Below are positions 16,794-17,949 of a stretch of DNA of 17,949 nucleotides, piece after piece (within the stretch, counting starts at the first letter, position 1; every line of letters starts with the position of its first letter). Source of the stretch: Ganoderma boninense (lineage: Eukaryota > Basidiomycota > Agaricomycetes > Polyporales > Polyporaceae); assembly GCA_002900995.3 (NCBI GenBank), contig PJEW03000051.1:1-17949 (forward strand), given 5' to 3'. The translations under genes and the position numbers were made by a program. Under the pieces are notes generated by a model, which saw nothing but the letters and a program-made list of their open reading frames with translations, made no database searches and was not told the DNA's origin.

Positions 16794-17487
16794 TGAGGAA
16801 CAAAATCAATCGTTTATAATGAGGTGGACTTTCCGCCATTCGAGCGTAACACTTATCGTTGACGTGGGAAAATATTTTCAGACTCAGAAATGCTGTGACT
16901 ACAAAATTTTAGACGCTCAACTACAAATTTTGTTACTTTGCCTGCACAGCTTTAGGGTTAGGGTCAGGATTTGAATGGTGGCTGTGTTGTTTTTTGTTAT
17001 CTCTATGGTTACTCTATTGTTATACATTATAATACATGCATAAGCGCTCTGTTCTTGGGGCTTAGGCCTCGCCTCATATGCACGATCATTTGGCTACTTT
17101 ATCTGTTCTCTTTGAGGTACAATGGCAGGGCATACTGACTGCTCTCCAGCTTAATTTATTGTTCCCATCTGTCCTTTGCTGTCCTCTTACCACACACATT
17201 TTACTCTCCAGCCTGCCATGTCGCTTTCTGTGCTGATCCTATGCCAGGCATTTCGCACACTTTCTCAAGCTAGTAATTCCCAACTTCGCTAGTCGTACAG
17301 ACATCAAACAATACATTTGGTAGGACTGACGATGCTTTGATGGTCTCTGTTACTACTAGTGACATGTTTCGTGACAATAGCTCAGAGGCGGTTCGACATT
17401 CAGCTTAGCCAATGTAGGCTTTGCTTTTATCTGAATTGACTGTGTAAATATTTGTGTTTATATTAATACATTCAATTGTGTTTTGTT
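16794..17487. other. AT-rich intergenic region, no recognisable gene
   Basis: No coding frame of note. It includes ACTACAAAATTTTAGACGC and CAACTACAAATTTTG as a weak direct repeat (about 16889-16935) and two telomere-like TTAGGG units at 16952-16963. Confidence 0.4.
16952..16963 (+). repeat. two interstitial TTAGGG units
   Basis: TTAGGGTTAGGG is followed by a degenerate TCAGGA. TTAGGG is the telomere repeat of most filamentous fungi. Two units can occur by chance. Confidence 0.3.
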
Positions 17488-17930
17488 TCACCTGCCAGGC
17501 TTACTGTGCCTATGGCTCTTCTTGGCAAAGCAGGCGATGAGAGCATCGAGGGTCTTCATTGTGCTCTTGAAGCGTTGCTGTTCATCGGCCTCGCGCTTAC
17601 CGCCTCAGCTCCCTCTCCTGCTCTAGTTGCGCGTCCATATGTTCGACCATTTTGTTTCACCTTGAAGTTTCACTGCGCGTGTTGAGAATCTCCTTGGTTG
17701 CGATAGCGATGTCCTTTCGAAGCTCGTCTATTCTTTGTGTGATCGCTTGGACATCATCGTCGAGGTGGTTTGACGCTTTGACGCAAGGAGTCGACTTCGA
17801 CGTCGATGTCATTGACGCAGTCGATCTGGTCCTTGAAGTGCGCCGTTTGCTCCGTTAGGCTTTTTTGAGTGCCCGATACACGTCCTGTCCACTCTGTTGG
17901 TTTAGCTTGTGTCGAGTAATACTCGATCAT
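17488..17930 (-). pseudogene. small coiled-coil protein, disrupted by two +1 insertions and one nonsense codon
   Basis: On the minus strand an ATG at 17930-17928 starts MIEYYSTQ..., and the sequence ends at TGA 17490-17488 after FAKKSHRHSKPGR. Reading passes through three frames. An extra base near CGTCAAACCACC (about 17772), another near CGGTAAGCGC (about 17602) and an internal TGA before NKMVEHMD are the only breaks. The span is 443 bases, so discounting two inserted bases gives 147 codons. Heptad-like hydrophobic spacing (DDDVQAITQRIDELRKDIAI, QLEQERELRR) suggests a long coiled coil; the C terminus is basic. Family not recognised. Confidence 0.5.
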
Positions 17931-17949
17931 TTACAGTCGGTCTTACCTT

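Noticed and set aside
16952..16963. Telomere or telomere-fusion site
   Set aside because: Only two perfect TTAGGG units with no longer array; chance is sufficient.
1..17949. CRISPR array or bacterial operon structure
   Set aside because: No regularly spaced direct repeats with unique spacers; eukaryotic retroelement features dominate.

Overview
The window looks like a repeat-rich stretch of a filamentous fungal genome, most likely an agaricomycete basidiomycete. That is inferred from the chromodomain Ty3/Gypsy retrotransposon and the crowd of nested mobile elements. I see no intact host gene. Nearly everything identifiable is a transposable element, a decayed copy of one, or a pseudogene.

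Left part (1-5764). The window opens on the last 30 bases of an LTR-like sequence also found near 16064-16093, followed by a degenerate tRNA-like (SINE-type) segment. A decayed gag fragment of the same retrotransposon family as the central element follows (273-1937). It is split by a 531-bp hAT-type MITE with a perfect 8-bp target duplication. A second MITE copy sits inside a dispersed repeat (R, copy A); copy B of R, 1.2 kb further on, carries the empty site. A degenerate minisatellite lies between the R copies. A third MITE copy (4296-4630, inverted) has lost one end, and an inverted copy of its flanking DNA stands in its place. 4639-5764 holds nothing I recognise.

Centre (5770-14722). This is a complete Ty3/Gypsy chromovirus with two 460-bp LTRs (about 98% identical by eye), a GGAAG target duplication, a self-priming primer-binding site, gag, a textbook -1 frameshift signal, pol (protease, RT, RNase H, integrase, GPY/F, chromodomain) and a polypurine tract. 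From the TATA box to base 7213, over 1.1 kb, the + strand contains no ATG. Pol is split between RNase H and integrase by a 2.39-kb foldback element (10263-12652): two nearly identical arms of about 1 kb around a 397-bp spacer, without a recognisable transposase.

Right part (14728-17949). It holds a disrupted minus-strand acidic ORF, a candidate second LTR with a TATA box, a downstream 209-codon open frame directly after a splice-acceptor-like tract, and a minus-strand coiled-coil pseudogene at the right edge. That pseudogene spans 443 bases and regains one frame from ATG to stop if two single-base insertions are discounted, leaving one TGA.

Order of events inferred from nesting: the decayed gag copy came first, then MITE 1 in it; R came before MITE 2; the Ty3 element entered its locus, and the foldback element then entered its pol.
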